From: Adiantum capillus-veneris
Lineage: Eukaryota; Streptophyta; Polypodiopsida; Polypodiales; Pteridaceae
Assembly: GCA_014529385.2 (NCBI GenBank)
Contig: CM043947.1
Location: forward strand, 101,233,811 to 101,297,810
Direction: 5' to 3'
DNA: 64,000 bases
Position 1 is the stretch's first letter, and each line of letters starts with the position of its first letter. Positions 46,896 through 56,980 of the stretch are shown in pieces. The position numbers and the translations under genes were made by a program. Under the pieces are notes generated by a model. It saw only the letters and a list, made by a program, of their open reading frames with translations, was not told the origin of the DNA and did not search any database.

Positions 46896-47464
46896 TGTTA
46901 ACCCTCATGGCACACGGACACCCATCACCTACGATGGACGCGTATTATGTATGATTTAGAGTCAGGTACCGGGCTTGTCGGACCAATAGGGAAAGGTAGA
47001 GTGATCGCCGATGAGAGGCGCACTTTAACTTGGACATTCAAGGGATTAGTTGGTTAAGCATGGGCGCCCAAGTGTGAATGGGGTGAGCTCCTATAAAAGC
47101 CAACTAAACCTAATTTTTACTCATTCTCTCATTTGTGCAATTGAAGAGTGCTCTTGCTCCATCTTCTTCTTCTTCTTCACCTCCTTGTGTGTGTGTGTGT
47201 GTGAGAGAGAGAGGGAGAGTGTGTGTGCGATCGAGCATTGCGAAGGCACGACGGCGGCGAAGCGGTTGAGCGTGGCACGACTGCAGCTTCTTCTTCATCG
47301 CGGCGAGGAATCCACCACGAAGGCGAGCGTAGAGCGGTGAGTGACACACCCTTTGTTTTCTTGAGCTTGCTAGTTTAGGCTTGTTGTGTGCTTGGAGCCG
47401 TTTGTGGCTCGCATACGGTGTATTGGCAAGTCCCTTGCTTCGACAGTGCGGCAAGGAGCGCACA
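46896..47464 (+). repeat. 5' LTR of element 5
   Basis: 569 bp, TG...CA. TATA box CTCCTATAAAAGCC near 47090; GT/GA microsatellite near 47186-47219; a strong donor-like GGTGAGT at 47338. Confidence 0.95.
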
Positions 47465-47468
47465 TTTT

Positions 47469-47486
47469 TGGCGCCGCTGCCGGGGA
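47469..47486 (+). promoter_or_regulatory. Primer binding site, tRNA-Asp type
   Basis: TGGCGCCGCTGCCGGGGA, four bases after the LTR. It differs by one base from the tRNA-Asp site known from Athila-type elements. Confidence 0.85.
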
Positions 47487-48487
47487 TATGCCCTACACTA
47501 AGCTCGGTTAGCACTTTACGCTTCCTTGTGGTGCAATCTCTATCATAGGAAAGGCAGGGAAGGAGTGTGTGGAAGGTTTCTGTTTTTTGCGTTTTCTGCA
47601 ATTGCTGTCAAATTTCAATTTTTGCTATTGTCTGCGTTTTTTCAATTTCTGCAATTTCTGCGTTTTCAAGTTCGGCGTTTTCAATTTCAGCAATTTTCCG
47701 CATTTCTGTCAATTTTCTGCAATTTTTGCGTTTTTTTGCATTTTTTGCATTTTCTGCGTTTTTTCTGCATTTTCTGCAATTTTTGCATTTTCTGTCAATT
47801 TCTGCAGTTTCTGCGTTTTTCTGCATTTTTTTCAATTTTTGCGTTTTTCTGCATTATAAAAAAAAAAAAAAAAAAAATTTGGAAAAAAAGGTCTTTCGAG
47901 AAAAAAGAAAAAAAAATTCGAAAAAAAAAAATAAAAGGAAAAAAATTCGGAAATTAAAAACGCGAGTGAGCGGGCGAAAAAATTTTCGGAAATTAAAAAC
48001 GCGACTCTTAAAACGTACGGGTTGGTTTGTACAAAAGATAGATCGGGATCGGGATCATTTTCCCAAGCCCAAGCCCAAGCCCAAGCCCAAGCCCAGGCCC
48101 AGGCCTCAGTCCTCAGTCCTATGATATATACTAGACTCACTCTTATATATATACCCTACTCCCTCAAGAGAGAATGAGAGCATGTGGGACAAGTCCTCCA
48201 CTCTCCTCCTTTCTCTTCCCACTTGCACCCTTAGACTTTCTAGTTTGGCCCTAGTTCCCTACTGGAAATTGACAGTTTTAGGGATTTCGAGGGCATAGAG
48301 TGACCAAACGGAGGGCTGTAAAGCACGGCACGACCCTCTGACCGATACGCTCGTTTTGAGCTATCACACGGCCCATTCCACGACACGCTCTAAAAAATCT
48401 AGCAAAAAAACAAACAAAAAACACGCTAAAAACTAGTCACAAGGCCTCCTAGAGCAGCTTTTTGACACCTTAGGGTATCAAAAGCAC
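47487..48487 (+). other. Leader of element 5 with low-complexity repeats
   Basis: 1 kb without a gene. 47570-47860 is a T-rich repeat of TTTCTGCATTTT-type units; an A run follows at about 47858-47876. TTCGGAAATTAAAAACGCGA occurs twice (about 47947 and 47985), and five to seven CCCAAG/CCCAGG hexamers stand at 48062-48107. The long open frames across the T-rich part follow from the repeat and are not genes. Confidence 0.75.
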
Positions 48488-51400
48488 ATGCACTTACGCT
48501 CTGGACGGGTGCTAGAACACGAGCATATTGAGGGTGCCTCTGTTCATACGGACACCCATTACCCATCCACGATAAGCTCTAGACCCTCAGCGGGGACACA
48601 AGGTAGCACCACCCAAGACCCTAAAATAGCCGCTAGTGATTCCTCCTCCGACTCAGAAATCATGGAAGCATACCCTACCCAAAACACTGAGAGAGAAGGC
48701 CATGCACCTCCCGAAGCTCCACAGCCTAGTACTAGTATGTTTAGCCGTTTCATGGAAACATTAGGTAGAGCTACTCGCTCGGAACCTGATGCAAATGAAG
48801 CACACGAAGGGGGTGGGGAAGTGGACTCTCCTTTCACATCGCACGTGGACCCCACACCCCCAAAGAGTGTCCATGTGGATATCCTACCAACTTCTTACCA
48901 AGAAGGCCCTGTTGAGCTACCTCCTTCAGAAGTTCCCTCTAGAGTACCGTTGGTGGCAAGTAAAACCACGGGGAGCAACATTGCTTCTACCTCACAAGAA
49001 ACCATTAACACGTCGACTCTAGAAGGATTGTTCATTAATGATCATTGGACATACGACCTCCACACTGAGGTGTTGACGGATCTACACTCTGGCCACGCCT
49101 ACCATGTAGGATGGATAGAGATTGTACAATCCACCTCTAGTGCCACGAGCATCGAAGATCAACAGAAAATGATCTGTAATGTTATCCATGGCATTATTCA
49201 ATCAGAAAGGCAAAACCGAGGGGTAAATATACTCTCTAATGGCCCCATGAGATTTCTGGATACGAGCAAGGCTCAACAGCCTACTCTATCACAAATGGAG
49301 ACTCCTCTAATGAGCCCCATGGACCCATCTTACGTCATTTCACCTGGGGTCTCTATGCAATCTGAGCCTCCGAGCGAAAACTTTAGCTTCCCTAACTTGG
49401 CTCAACCCTCTATCAAGGAAAACACAGTGCTCACTCCAGGGATAAGCCTGACAGAGAATGTACCGATGACATCTACGGTTAGCGCAGTGCCACTACCTAG
49501 TGTCATAGTACCTAATATGGGGCCTCGACCATATGTGCCTCTAGCCCCTTATGCACACATGGCCCCCACACCTCCAATTGTACCACTTGCTTATGCTCCT
49601 CGAGTGCCGCTCCCTAGTCCTTATCCGAGTGGACCTATGCCTGGTTATGTTCCATATCCTGCATCATCCACACATATGCCAAGACCGGTACCCGTTCCTC
49701 TCCCACATATGATTCCAAGAGTACCTCCACCGGCCCTGCCTCCTCACATAGGTGACTTGGCAGCGTTTGCTCAAACCATAGGTCGATCTATCGCGGAAAA
49801 TATGCGTCATGCATCTGATAGAGAGCCTAGAAGTAAGGCAGTACAAATTGCCAAACTCACGCAAAAATTCAATGGGGACGAAGATGCTAGAAAACACATT
49901 GAAGTGTTTGAACAAGTATGTGATTCCTTAGGGGAACGCAACGAACTACATAAGTGCAATGCCTTAAGCTTGACATTAAGTGGGAAGGCTGGAGATTGGT
50001 ATAGGACCCTAAGGGTGGACGAGAAAACAATCTACCCTACCCTTCGAAGGTTGTTTCTAAAGGAGTACATACGAGAAGGTGTGCTTTGGGGTGTAGCATC
50101 TCAGCTACAGAAGGCCGAACGTAAGGAAGGAGAGTCAGTAAGAGACTTCATTAGTCGTCTAAAGCACTTAAACTCTCGCTGCCCTGTAAATGAGCGCTTC
50201 AACAATAACCAACTGCTTGATCGATTCATTCGAGGGTTGAGGAATGAAGGAATCTATAATGGACTAGTGATTAGAGGTATCACAACCTGGGAAGATGTCA
50301 CTGCCAATGCAATCCAATTAGAGGACAACTTGATGATAGCAGGCATGAGGGTGTCTACTGACACGAGATCCACTAGCTCACAAGCCATTGAGTATGAACC
50401 CATGACTGCAAAGCCCATTGCCAATGAGCCAAAGGTATTTGAGACATTCTTGACAGACCTCACCAAGGCAATCCAAGAGTCTCTTAAGGATAATCGACCC
50501 CCTCAAAATAGTCACATGTATCCAAGAAGGGAGCAACAATGGTGTTCCATTTGCTTAGGTCCACATAGCACTAATGAGTGCCCTACGTTTAGAGTAAAAT
50601 TTAATGGAACTTGCAACGCATGTGGTAGGTATGGTCACCAAGCTAAGGATTGTTTAATGATCAAACGTATGATGGCAAATAGACCACCTGTAGCCTGGAC
50701 GGATGCACCTCGAGCTCCTGTATTGATGCCTACTCCACCTGTTGAGCAACTACCGCAACACATGGTCCCTAGACCTCAAAATGTTGTACAAGCTACGCCG
50801 TTACCACCTCCTGTGCTAGGACCGCAGCCCCCGCATCCAAGATTCGCCCCTATGAACCAAGTGGGTTGCGAGCCATCTAATGCTTATGCAGATGGTTGTG
50901 AGGAGGAAATAGACACTAGTATTGCCTACGGACTTGATACATTGGAAGAATGTCCTATATACTACATGGAAGATTGTTGGGGACAAGTCAAGCCGGTTTA
51001 TCAAGCTGCTGCTCTCGCATCCAGAGGTCAAAATATCAACACCCAGGCTAGGAGGCCACCTCTTCAATGCTACGAGTGTGGTGGACCACATCGAGTAGCG
51101 GAATGCCCTATTAGGCTGCAAAAGAATGCTGCACAGATGCAAGTGAATCAAGGGAGCACGTCTGCAATGCCAATACTCACATGTAATCGTTGTGGCATAG
51201 ATCACTTGATTGCCCAATGCCCCTATAACCCAAATGCGCCTAAAATCACACCCCTGAATTTGGTCGAAATTGCTAGTGTGACATCGCCAATGCCACCCGT
51301 CGCACCCGCTTATGCGATTACACGGTCCATGCTTCAAGGTCCAAGACATATCCTCGAAGAGAGAGATACCGCGTCAGTTATCCAAGCAAAGAAAAAGAAG

Positions 51401-53080
51401 ACACGAAGGAAGAAGTCGCAGAATACGGAAAATTCAAAGCCAAGTTCCAAAACAAACATAGGAACAGGAGATGACCCCGTGTATATGAATGACCTCGAAG
51501 ATGATTCAGATTCAGTCGAGACAATGGAGACTAGAACCAATACCACAAAGGGAAAGACCGACAAAGAAAACCGTAACATGGAACCAAATGAAAACCGAAT
51601 GAGAGAAAACCATAAAGAGCCTCTGAAAACACCACAAGTGTTTCCAAATCCAATCCAAGACCCCCAAGAAAAACCGCAGGGGCAAAAAGGGAAGAATCGT
51701 AAAAAGAAGATTGGGACGTACCCAAACCCTGTAGACGAGATTAAGCAGGTGAAACATCTAAGAGGTTTAGTGGAGGAGACTCAAAGGAAACTAGAACCAG
51801 AACCCATGCATGTAAAAATTCATGACACAGTGTTTCCCACGCAAGTTCATCCACCCCACATGAACCATAGACCGTTAGCCATATCTAGTATCATCCAAGA
51901 AGGGAGTGAGGACAGGACATCAGAAAGTGAGCATACACCCTTCTTGTTGGAAAGGATGTTTAACGAAGGAATACCTGATCCCATTGAGGAATATGAGATT
52001 CCATCCTCACCAGTTCCTAGTCAAGGACCTACACCCTGCAAAACGCCAATGAATGTTGCCAAACTAGTGGACTTCATGTCTTCTGAGGTCCGAACCACGA
52101 TCATAGCAAAGCTGTATGGAGATCCTGAGTTATTCCTTGCACTTCGAGCATTCCTTAATGGAGAGCTACGAACGGGATTACCGCAGTTTGCGCAACCAAA
52201 TAGGCCTGACTCGATTATGATTGATGAGGAAAATCATGTGCAATCACTTGACTTAGATGGACACGAGTCTGTGATCGAGGTACCCATTAACGAATTAGGG
52301 CAGTATTTTGAAGGCGACGAGTCTAATGCGACCCTACCCATCACTACCAAGGGATTAACTATAAAGGGAATTCTTGATGGTGGTGCGGGAGTTAGCATCG
52401 TTACAAAAGATTGTTGGGAATCCATGGGAAAACCCCGCCTTAGTGTTACTAACATTGTGGTAAAGATGGCAAATGGTACCATAGCCAAACCTATGGGGAT
52501 GCTCAAGGATCTTAAGATCAAAGTTCTAGGACACAAGGTACGACATACGTTCATTGTAATGGATTTCTCTAAACACCTTATGTCATATGAAATGATTTTA
52601 GGACGACCATTCATGAGGGAAGCACAAATGGTTCACGATTGGTCTAAAAATCATGTCTATTTGCAATTCCAAGACTCTGTCCTTAGAGTGGATTTGGTGA
52701 CTGGTAAGGTACACCCCTTAGGGAATAAAACCATTATTGATCATCGCTCTGACACCACAGTTCACTCGGCCCCACTACAATATTGTTACACTTGTAAGAA
52801 GGATACAGACATTGGCCAAGATTCTCCTTATATGGATGTGTTACCGGGTATGACGGAATCAGACAATGTGGATTGGGTCCACCTAGCATCAACCATAGAC
52901 ACTTGGGGAAATAGGGGGACGACCTGGGTAACACCTGAGGGGGATGAAATGCATATACCCTTAAATATGCTACAAGCAATGCATATCGCTTCCGACAAGA
53001 CTCATCCTAATGTAACGAAGAAAACATACAAGTGGGTCCCTAAAGCTTCTTTAGTGACCATATCTAGTGCTAAAAAATAG
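48488..53080 (+). CDS. gag-pro: Gag-protease polyprotein of element 5
   Basis: 1,530 codons from MHLRSGR. Residues 1-450 are disordered and Pro/Ser-rich. A retrotransposon Gag domain covers about 455-620 (FNGDEDARKHIEVFEQ, GKAGDWYRTL, FIRGLRNEGI). Four zinc knuckles come in two pairs: CSICLGPHSTNEC and CNACGRYGHQAKDC near 684-726, and CYECGGPHRVAEC and CNRCGIDHLIAQC near 860-915. Three have C-x2-C-x3-H-x4-C spacing and one the usual x4. A Lys-rich charged region follows. The aspartic protease (about 1285-1390) has GILDGGAGVSIV and EMILGRPFM. The length is unusual for Gag-Pro. The frame is intact, which fits recent activity. It stops at TAG 53078 in KKxNPCKK, but the same frame continues. Confidence 0.92.
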   Translation: MHLRSGRVLEHEHIEGASVHTDTHYPSTISSRPSAGTQGSTTQDPKIAASDSSSDSEIMEAYPTQNTEREGHAPPEAPQPSTSMFSRFMETLGRATRSEPDANEAHEGGGEVDSPFTSHVDPTPPKSVHVDILPTSYQEGPVELPPSEVPSRVPLVASKTTGSNIASTSQETINTSTLEGLFINDHWTYDLHTEVLTDLHSGHAYHVGWIEIVQSTSSATSIEDQQKMICNVIHGIIQSERQNRGVNILSNGPMRFLDTSKAQQPTLSQMETPLMSPMDPSYVISPGVSMQSEPPSENFSFPNLAQPSIKENTVLTPGISLTENVPMTSTVSAVPLPSVIVPNMGPRPYVPLAPYAHMAPTPPIVPLAYAPRVPLPSPYPSGPMPGYVPYPASSTHMPRPVPVPLPHMIPRVPPPALPPHIGDLAAFAQTIGRSIAENMRHASDREPRSKAVQIAKLTQKFNGDEDARKHIEVFEQVCDSLGERNELHKCNALSLTLSGKAGDWYRTLRVDEKTIYPTLRRLFLKEYIREGVLWGVASQLQKAERKEGESVRDFISRLKHLNSRCPVNERFNNNQLLDRFIRGLRNEGIYNGLVIRGITTWEDVTANAIQLEDNLMIAGMRVSTDTRSTSSQAIEYEPMTAKPIANEPKVFETFLTDLTKAIQESLKDNRPPQNSHMYPRREQQWCSICLGPHSTNECPTFRVKFNGTCNACGRYGHQAKDCLMIKRMMANRPPVAWTDAPRAPVLMPTPPVEQLPQHMVPRPQNVVQATPLPPPVLGPQPPHPRFAPMNQVGCEPSNAYADGCEEEIDTSIAYGLDTLEECPIYYMEDCWGQVKPVYQAAALASRGQNINTQARRPPLQCYECGGPHRVAECPIRLQKNAAQMQVNQGSTSAMPILTCNRCGIDHLIAQCPYNPNAPKITPLNLVEIASVTSPMPPVAPAYAITRSMLQGPRHILEERDTASVIQAKKKKTRRKKSQNTENSKPSSKTNIGTGDDPVYMNDLEDDSDSVETMETRTNTTKGKTDKENRNMEPNENRMRENHKEPLKTPQVFPNPIQDPQEKPQGQKGKNRKKKIGTYPNPVDEIKQVKHLRGLVEETQRKLEPEPMHVKIHDTVFPTQVHPPHMNHRPLAISSIIQEGSEDRTSESEHTPFLLERMFNEGIPDPIEEYEIPSSPVPSQGPTPCKTPMNVAKLVDFMSSEVRTTIIAKLYGDPELFLALRAFLNGELRTGLPQFAQPNRPDSIMIDEENHVQSLDLDGHESVIEVPINELGQYFEGDESNATLPITTKGLTIKGILDGGAGVSIVTKDCWESMGKPRLSVTNIVVKMANGTIAKPMGMLKDLKIKVLGHKVRHTFIVMDFSKHLMSYEMILGRPFMREAQMVHDWSKNHVYLQFQDSVLRVDLVTGKVHPLGNKTIIDHRSDTTVHSAPLQYCYTCKKDTDIGQDSPYMDVLPGMTESDNVDWVHLASTIDTWGNRGTTWVTPEGDEMHIPLNMLQAMHIASDKTHPNVTKKTYKWVPKASLVTISSAKK

Positions 53081-53668
53081 AATCCTTGTAAGAAACGTAC
53101 CACTCGCTCCAAGAAAAGTAAGAAAATGTTGCGATGGATCCCTAAACGACTATTGGAAGCCCAAGGCTACTATCAAGGAAATGATCAAATCTGGGTGCCA
53201 AAACGTAGATTGTGCTCTTACCTATCACCTGACCCAAGTGAGCCCAATCCCGTAGTTCCAAAACGAATCAATGATCGTGGAAAGAAAAAAATCACAGAAT
53301 GCTACACACCCGCTCCCGAGCTAGTTTGGGTACCAAAGAAAGAACGATTTGTTCCACCTAGCTCAGGAAGGGGGGAGTCCCATGAAGATTCTAGCTCATC
53401 ATGTAATACATCCATAGAGGTAAAAGCTTCTACACAGCCTCCATCTATAGTAGTGGACCTCCATGAAGCTACAAAAGAATCCACACCTCCCAGTGTTCAA
53501 GAATCACCTAATGAACCACTTCAAGTTCGATCCTGGGAGAGTACCTTACCACCGTTGCAACTTGATAAGGCACCTAGGGTAATAGAAAACTACTGGCAAA
53601 AATCCTCACCTCTTACCAACTGGAATAATTGGTTTCAAAGGGTGACAAGCTCATTTCAAACGGTATGA
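53081..53668 (+). CDS. In-frame continuation with WVPK motifs, element 5
   Basis: In the same frame as Gag-protease after the TAG at 53078. About 195 codons, basic at first. W-(V/I)-P-K motifs occur as LRWIPKR, IWVPKRR and VWVPKKE, with YKWVPKA just before the stop. A Ser/Pro-rich end follows and the frame stops at 53666. No RT is present. It may be made by read-through of the TAG, or the stop may be a fresh mutation. The same motif type occurs behind the integrase of element 4 at 18.3-18.8 kb. I do not recognise a named domain. Confidence 0.55.
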   Translation, partial: NPCKKRTTRSKKSKKMLRWIPKRLLEAQGYYQGNDQIWVPKRRLCSYLSPDPSEPNPVVPKRINDRGKKKITECYTPAPELVWVPKKERFVPPSSGRGESHEDSSSSCNTSIEVKASTQPPSIVVDLHEATKESTPPSVQESPNEPLQVRSWESTLPPLQLDKAPRVIENYWQKSSPLTNWNNWFQRVTSSFQTV

Positions 53669-55287
53669 TCTACCCAAGGAAGGGGGGAGTGTTTGCTGAC
53701 AGTCATCATTCATTTGTTTCCCTCTCAACCTTTTTCCCTGACCTCTCAATCCTAATCTTAGGGAATGTAAATATAAAGCTTTATACTCACAAAAAAAAAA
53801 AAACAAAAAAAAGAGCAAGAGCAATTAGCAAACGAGTATACACATTAAAGTCAAAACATTGACTCAGACCTACACATGTCACATCTGGTACAGTGAAACG
53901 GAAACCTATGCCATAAAACACCTTTGATCCTCATCACTTGAGTGATGGAGGGTAGGTAAAATTAGTACGATAGGAGTGTTTCTGTTTTAGAGTTGAGTGA
54001 TTAGCAAAGTTCTCTTTTCCCACTGATGTGCCTCCTAGAGGTATTGTTTGTGTTTCATAGTGTGTACAGGAGCGTGTTGCTATTGATAGGATTTGGACCT
54101 TCATGGAACCTTCAAATCAAGCGCGACCATCAACACAAACAGGTGTTTCTTGTCCATTAGCATTGCCCTTATCTTTTTTTCATCCATGTTTGTCTGCTTT
54201 GATTATGATTGGTAGCATAATATTCAGTGCATTTGCTTAGTATCAAACATTTAATTCAATGTAATCTTTTGTCATAATCACTTGTTTAGGTGTAAAAATC
54301 AAGCAGTCCGACTAAGCTAGTTTGACCAAGCTAGGTATTAGAAATCTTCTCTTAATACCATGGGGAATGCCTTCCTAATAATCAATGGTTACTTAGGTTC
54401 TTAATCCGATTTAGGCAGCATTGTATGAAATGTACTAGGGCTTTCTAGTGGGCTTAACCCTATTGACCTTTAGCTTAAGTATTATAAAGGGAGTTTACTA
54501 ATGTGATGAGCCTGGGGAGGGTAACAGTGTTATATGGCCCCCCAAAGTTACAAAATTAAAATGATGAAAATGAACAAACAAAAAATCAAAGTGCCACAAT
54601 GTAAAATTTTAAGCTGGAAGAGAAATCTCAGCTTGATTTGGTACTTCACTCACATGTATTGCCTATGGTACTAGAGCCCTAGAGGTTCCCAGCGTGGGCG
54701 CTTTTCCTTGAAAATCAAAAAACCCAAGGCATACAAAATAAGCACACACATCATAATTGAATCAATGTGAAAAGACCTTGGGGGGTCAAAGAAAAAGTAA
54801 TCAGTCAGGCGATGATTTCATGAGAAATTCCTTTTATGGTAGCTTAACTACAAGGTTTTCTAGATATAGCCTCTAGTCAGCCCTTGAACATGAATACTTG
54901 GCTCTCACGATTAAACAACTTAATTGACCACAGAAAGTTAAGAAGCTTACCCATGGTATTAATATTCGATCTCTAGTGCTTTTCGACCGTCAAATTAGCA
55001 ACCCCAGACTTGTTTAATTTTCTACCTTTACATCTGTTTATGCATTTGATTACATTGCAATTTAATGTTCATTGCTAACAAATTGTTTGAAATTCTTTTA
55101 CCAATCAATGTGTCTACCTAAAACTGCATATGCTTTTTAAGAGAATGCAATTACTGTGCCAATATTGTTTGATTTTGCAGTGACTGAAGAAGGCTAAGGA
55201 CATTCATCTCAAATGCTCTTCCACCTCGACGAACCAGCTTCAACTCAATAGCTTCCGAGGACGGAATCTACATCAGGAAGGGGGGCA
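53669..55287 (+). other. Non-coding 3' region of element 5 with two polypurine tracts
   Basis: No ORF of note in 1.6 kb, the place where RT, RNase H and integrase would lie in a complete element. AAGGAAGGGGGGAG at 53676-53688 is a first polypurine tract, followed by TGTTTGCTGACA. The one in use is probably AGGAAGGGGGGCA at 55275-55287, directly before the 3' LTR. Confidence 0.75.
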
Positions 55288-55577
55288 TGTTAACCCTCAT
55301 GGCACACGGACACCCATCACCTACGATGGACGCGTATTATGTATGATTTAGAGTCAGGTACCGGGCTTGTCGGACCAATAGGGAAAGGTAGAGTGATCGC
55401 CGATGAGAGGCGCACTTTAACTTGGACATTCAAGGGATTAGTTGGTTAAGCATGGGCGCCCAAGTGTGAATGGGGTGAGCTCCTATAAAAGCCAACTAAA
55501 CCTAATTTTTACTCATTCTCTCATTTGTGCAATTGAAGAGTGCTCTTGCTCCATCTTCTTCTTCTTCTTCACCTCCT

Positions 55578-55611
<34 letters not shown>

Positions 55612-55856
55612 TGTGTGTGCGATCGAGCATTGCGAAGGCACGACGGCGGCGAAGCGGTTGAGCGCGGCACGACTGCAGCTTCTTCTTCATCGCGGCGAGG
55701 AATCCACCACGAAGGCGAGCGTAGAGCGGTGAGTGACACACCCTTTGTTTTCTTGAGCTTGCTAGTTTAGGCTTGTTGTGTGCTTGGAGCCGTTTGTGGC
55801 TCGCATACGGTGTATTGGCAAGTCCCTTGCTTCGACAGTGCGGCAAGGAGCGCACA
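55288..55856 (+). repeat. 3' LTR of element 5
   Basis: 569 bp. By eye it differs from the 5' LTR at one base in the GT/GA tract and one T/C change (GAGCGTGG versus GAGCGCGG). Confidence 0.95.
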
Positions 55857-55861
55857 GACCT

Positions 55862-56980
55862 CTTCTCCTCACAAGTAAGATCTTTTGCAAGCATCTTCTC
55901 AAATCCTTCTTCAAGGTGGTGGCATCTTTCATCCCCTCGTGTGTGATTGTATGTTGGCTTTTCTTCTACAGAAACATCTTGGGTGTTGGCGTTAAATACA
56001 ATTCCCATTACCTCCAAAGAAGACTCCTCTTCACTGGTTGATGCAATGGTTGATGATTCCTCATCACTTGAGTAAGGAGTCTCCTCCTCGCTCTCTTCAT
56101 CTGCCGTGGTTTCATAGTTGATATCTAGTTGCTTTCCTTCTCGCCAATCATACACCACCGGTTGACCCTTCTTAAGAATCAAACGACCACTTCCCCATTT
56201 TTTATTTGCATTCACAGCAATGAGCCAAGGCCTCCCTAGGATGATGGGATAGCCCTCTCCCTTAGCTGGCATGACATACATATCCACTCGTGCATCTATG
56301 TTACATACAGAGACTTTTACATTTTCAATGATCCCCAAACACTTCACACTTGAGTTGTTGGCTAGCCTAGCTTGACAATTAGAGGACTTTGTAATTTCAA
56401 GCCCTAACCTATTCATTGATTTTTCCGTGATCACACACATTTGAGCTCCACCATCAACATATACATTAGACACCTTTTTACCCCTTATGTAAGCATCCAC
56501 AATGGGTTCCACATCTTTTTGTAGCTTTGAGGCCACAACCTTAATGGAAAGATTTTCTTTCTTCTTTGGAATTCTTGTACTTACCAACTTTGGCCATTGC
56601 CTTCTTACTTTGGCTGATAGGTGTAGAAGTTGAGGCCATGAAATGTTTGGCTTTTGGGTTTGTAAATCCTCCAGGATGTTGTAGGGCTCTAGCTCCTTTC
56701 CCAATAGGAAGTCGTTGATACAAATTTCCCTTTGCCTTGATCTTTTCTTCCTGCTACTTTCAGCTACTTCTATCTTTGACTTCTTCTTCTTGTCCCTTCT
56801 GGCTGAATTTGTTCCTTCACTTCTCATGTCTTCAACCTTATCATGTGCTCTTGTGCTTTTTTCTGCCGGCATAACATCAAAGTTTAGAGTATGCTCATCT
56901 ATTACCTCTTCTAACTTGATGATGTTGACTCCTCTTTCTTCCTCCTCATGTGGGACGGGAGGTATATTTGCTGGTGGTGG
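55862..56980 (-). pseudogene. pro: C-terminal Gag and protease of element 3
   Basis: In frame with gag after the TGA at 56981-56983. A Lys-rich stretch precedes SWPQLLHLSAKVRRQWPKL, which element 2 also has. The aspartic protease follows: NVYVDGGAQMCVIT (active-site DGG, plus-strand about 56446-56470), GYPIILGRPWL. An acidic region (SEEETPYSSDEE) joins it to the RT. The frame is interrupted at 55861 by element 5. The chimeric end of the open frame beyond that point is LTR sequence, not protein. Confidence 0.88.

Larger units (their letters stand above)
46896..55856 (+). mobile_element. Young non-autonomous LTR element 5 (Gag-protease only)
   Basis: 8,961 bp. LTRs of 569 bp at both ends (TGTTAACC ... 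GCGCACA) differ at about two positions by eye. GACCT flanks it on both sides (46891-46895 and 55857-55861). The PBS matches tRNA-Asp-type sites of plant Athila/Tat elements, and a G-rich polypurine tract precedes the 3' LTR. Inside is one very long Gag-protease frame and then 1.6 kb without genes. No reverse transcriptase, RNase H or integrase is present, so it must use enzymes of another element. This fits the published idea of Gag-only derivatives (TR-GAG), with a protease added. Confidence 0.93.

Noticed and set aside
46891-46900. Gene fusion between element 3 RT and the sequence at its start
   Set aside because: The junction is the insertion point of element 5 with a GACCT target duplication.
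47526-48124. Phe/Cys-rich long frames in three phases
   Set aside because: All phases are open because of the T-rich repeat in the leader of element 5.
55502-55856. C-terminal 118 residues of the open frame reaching 55502
   Set aside because: This is LTR sequence of element 5 read by chance in the frame of the element 3 protease; the same text appears at 47110-47460.
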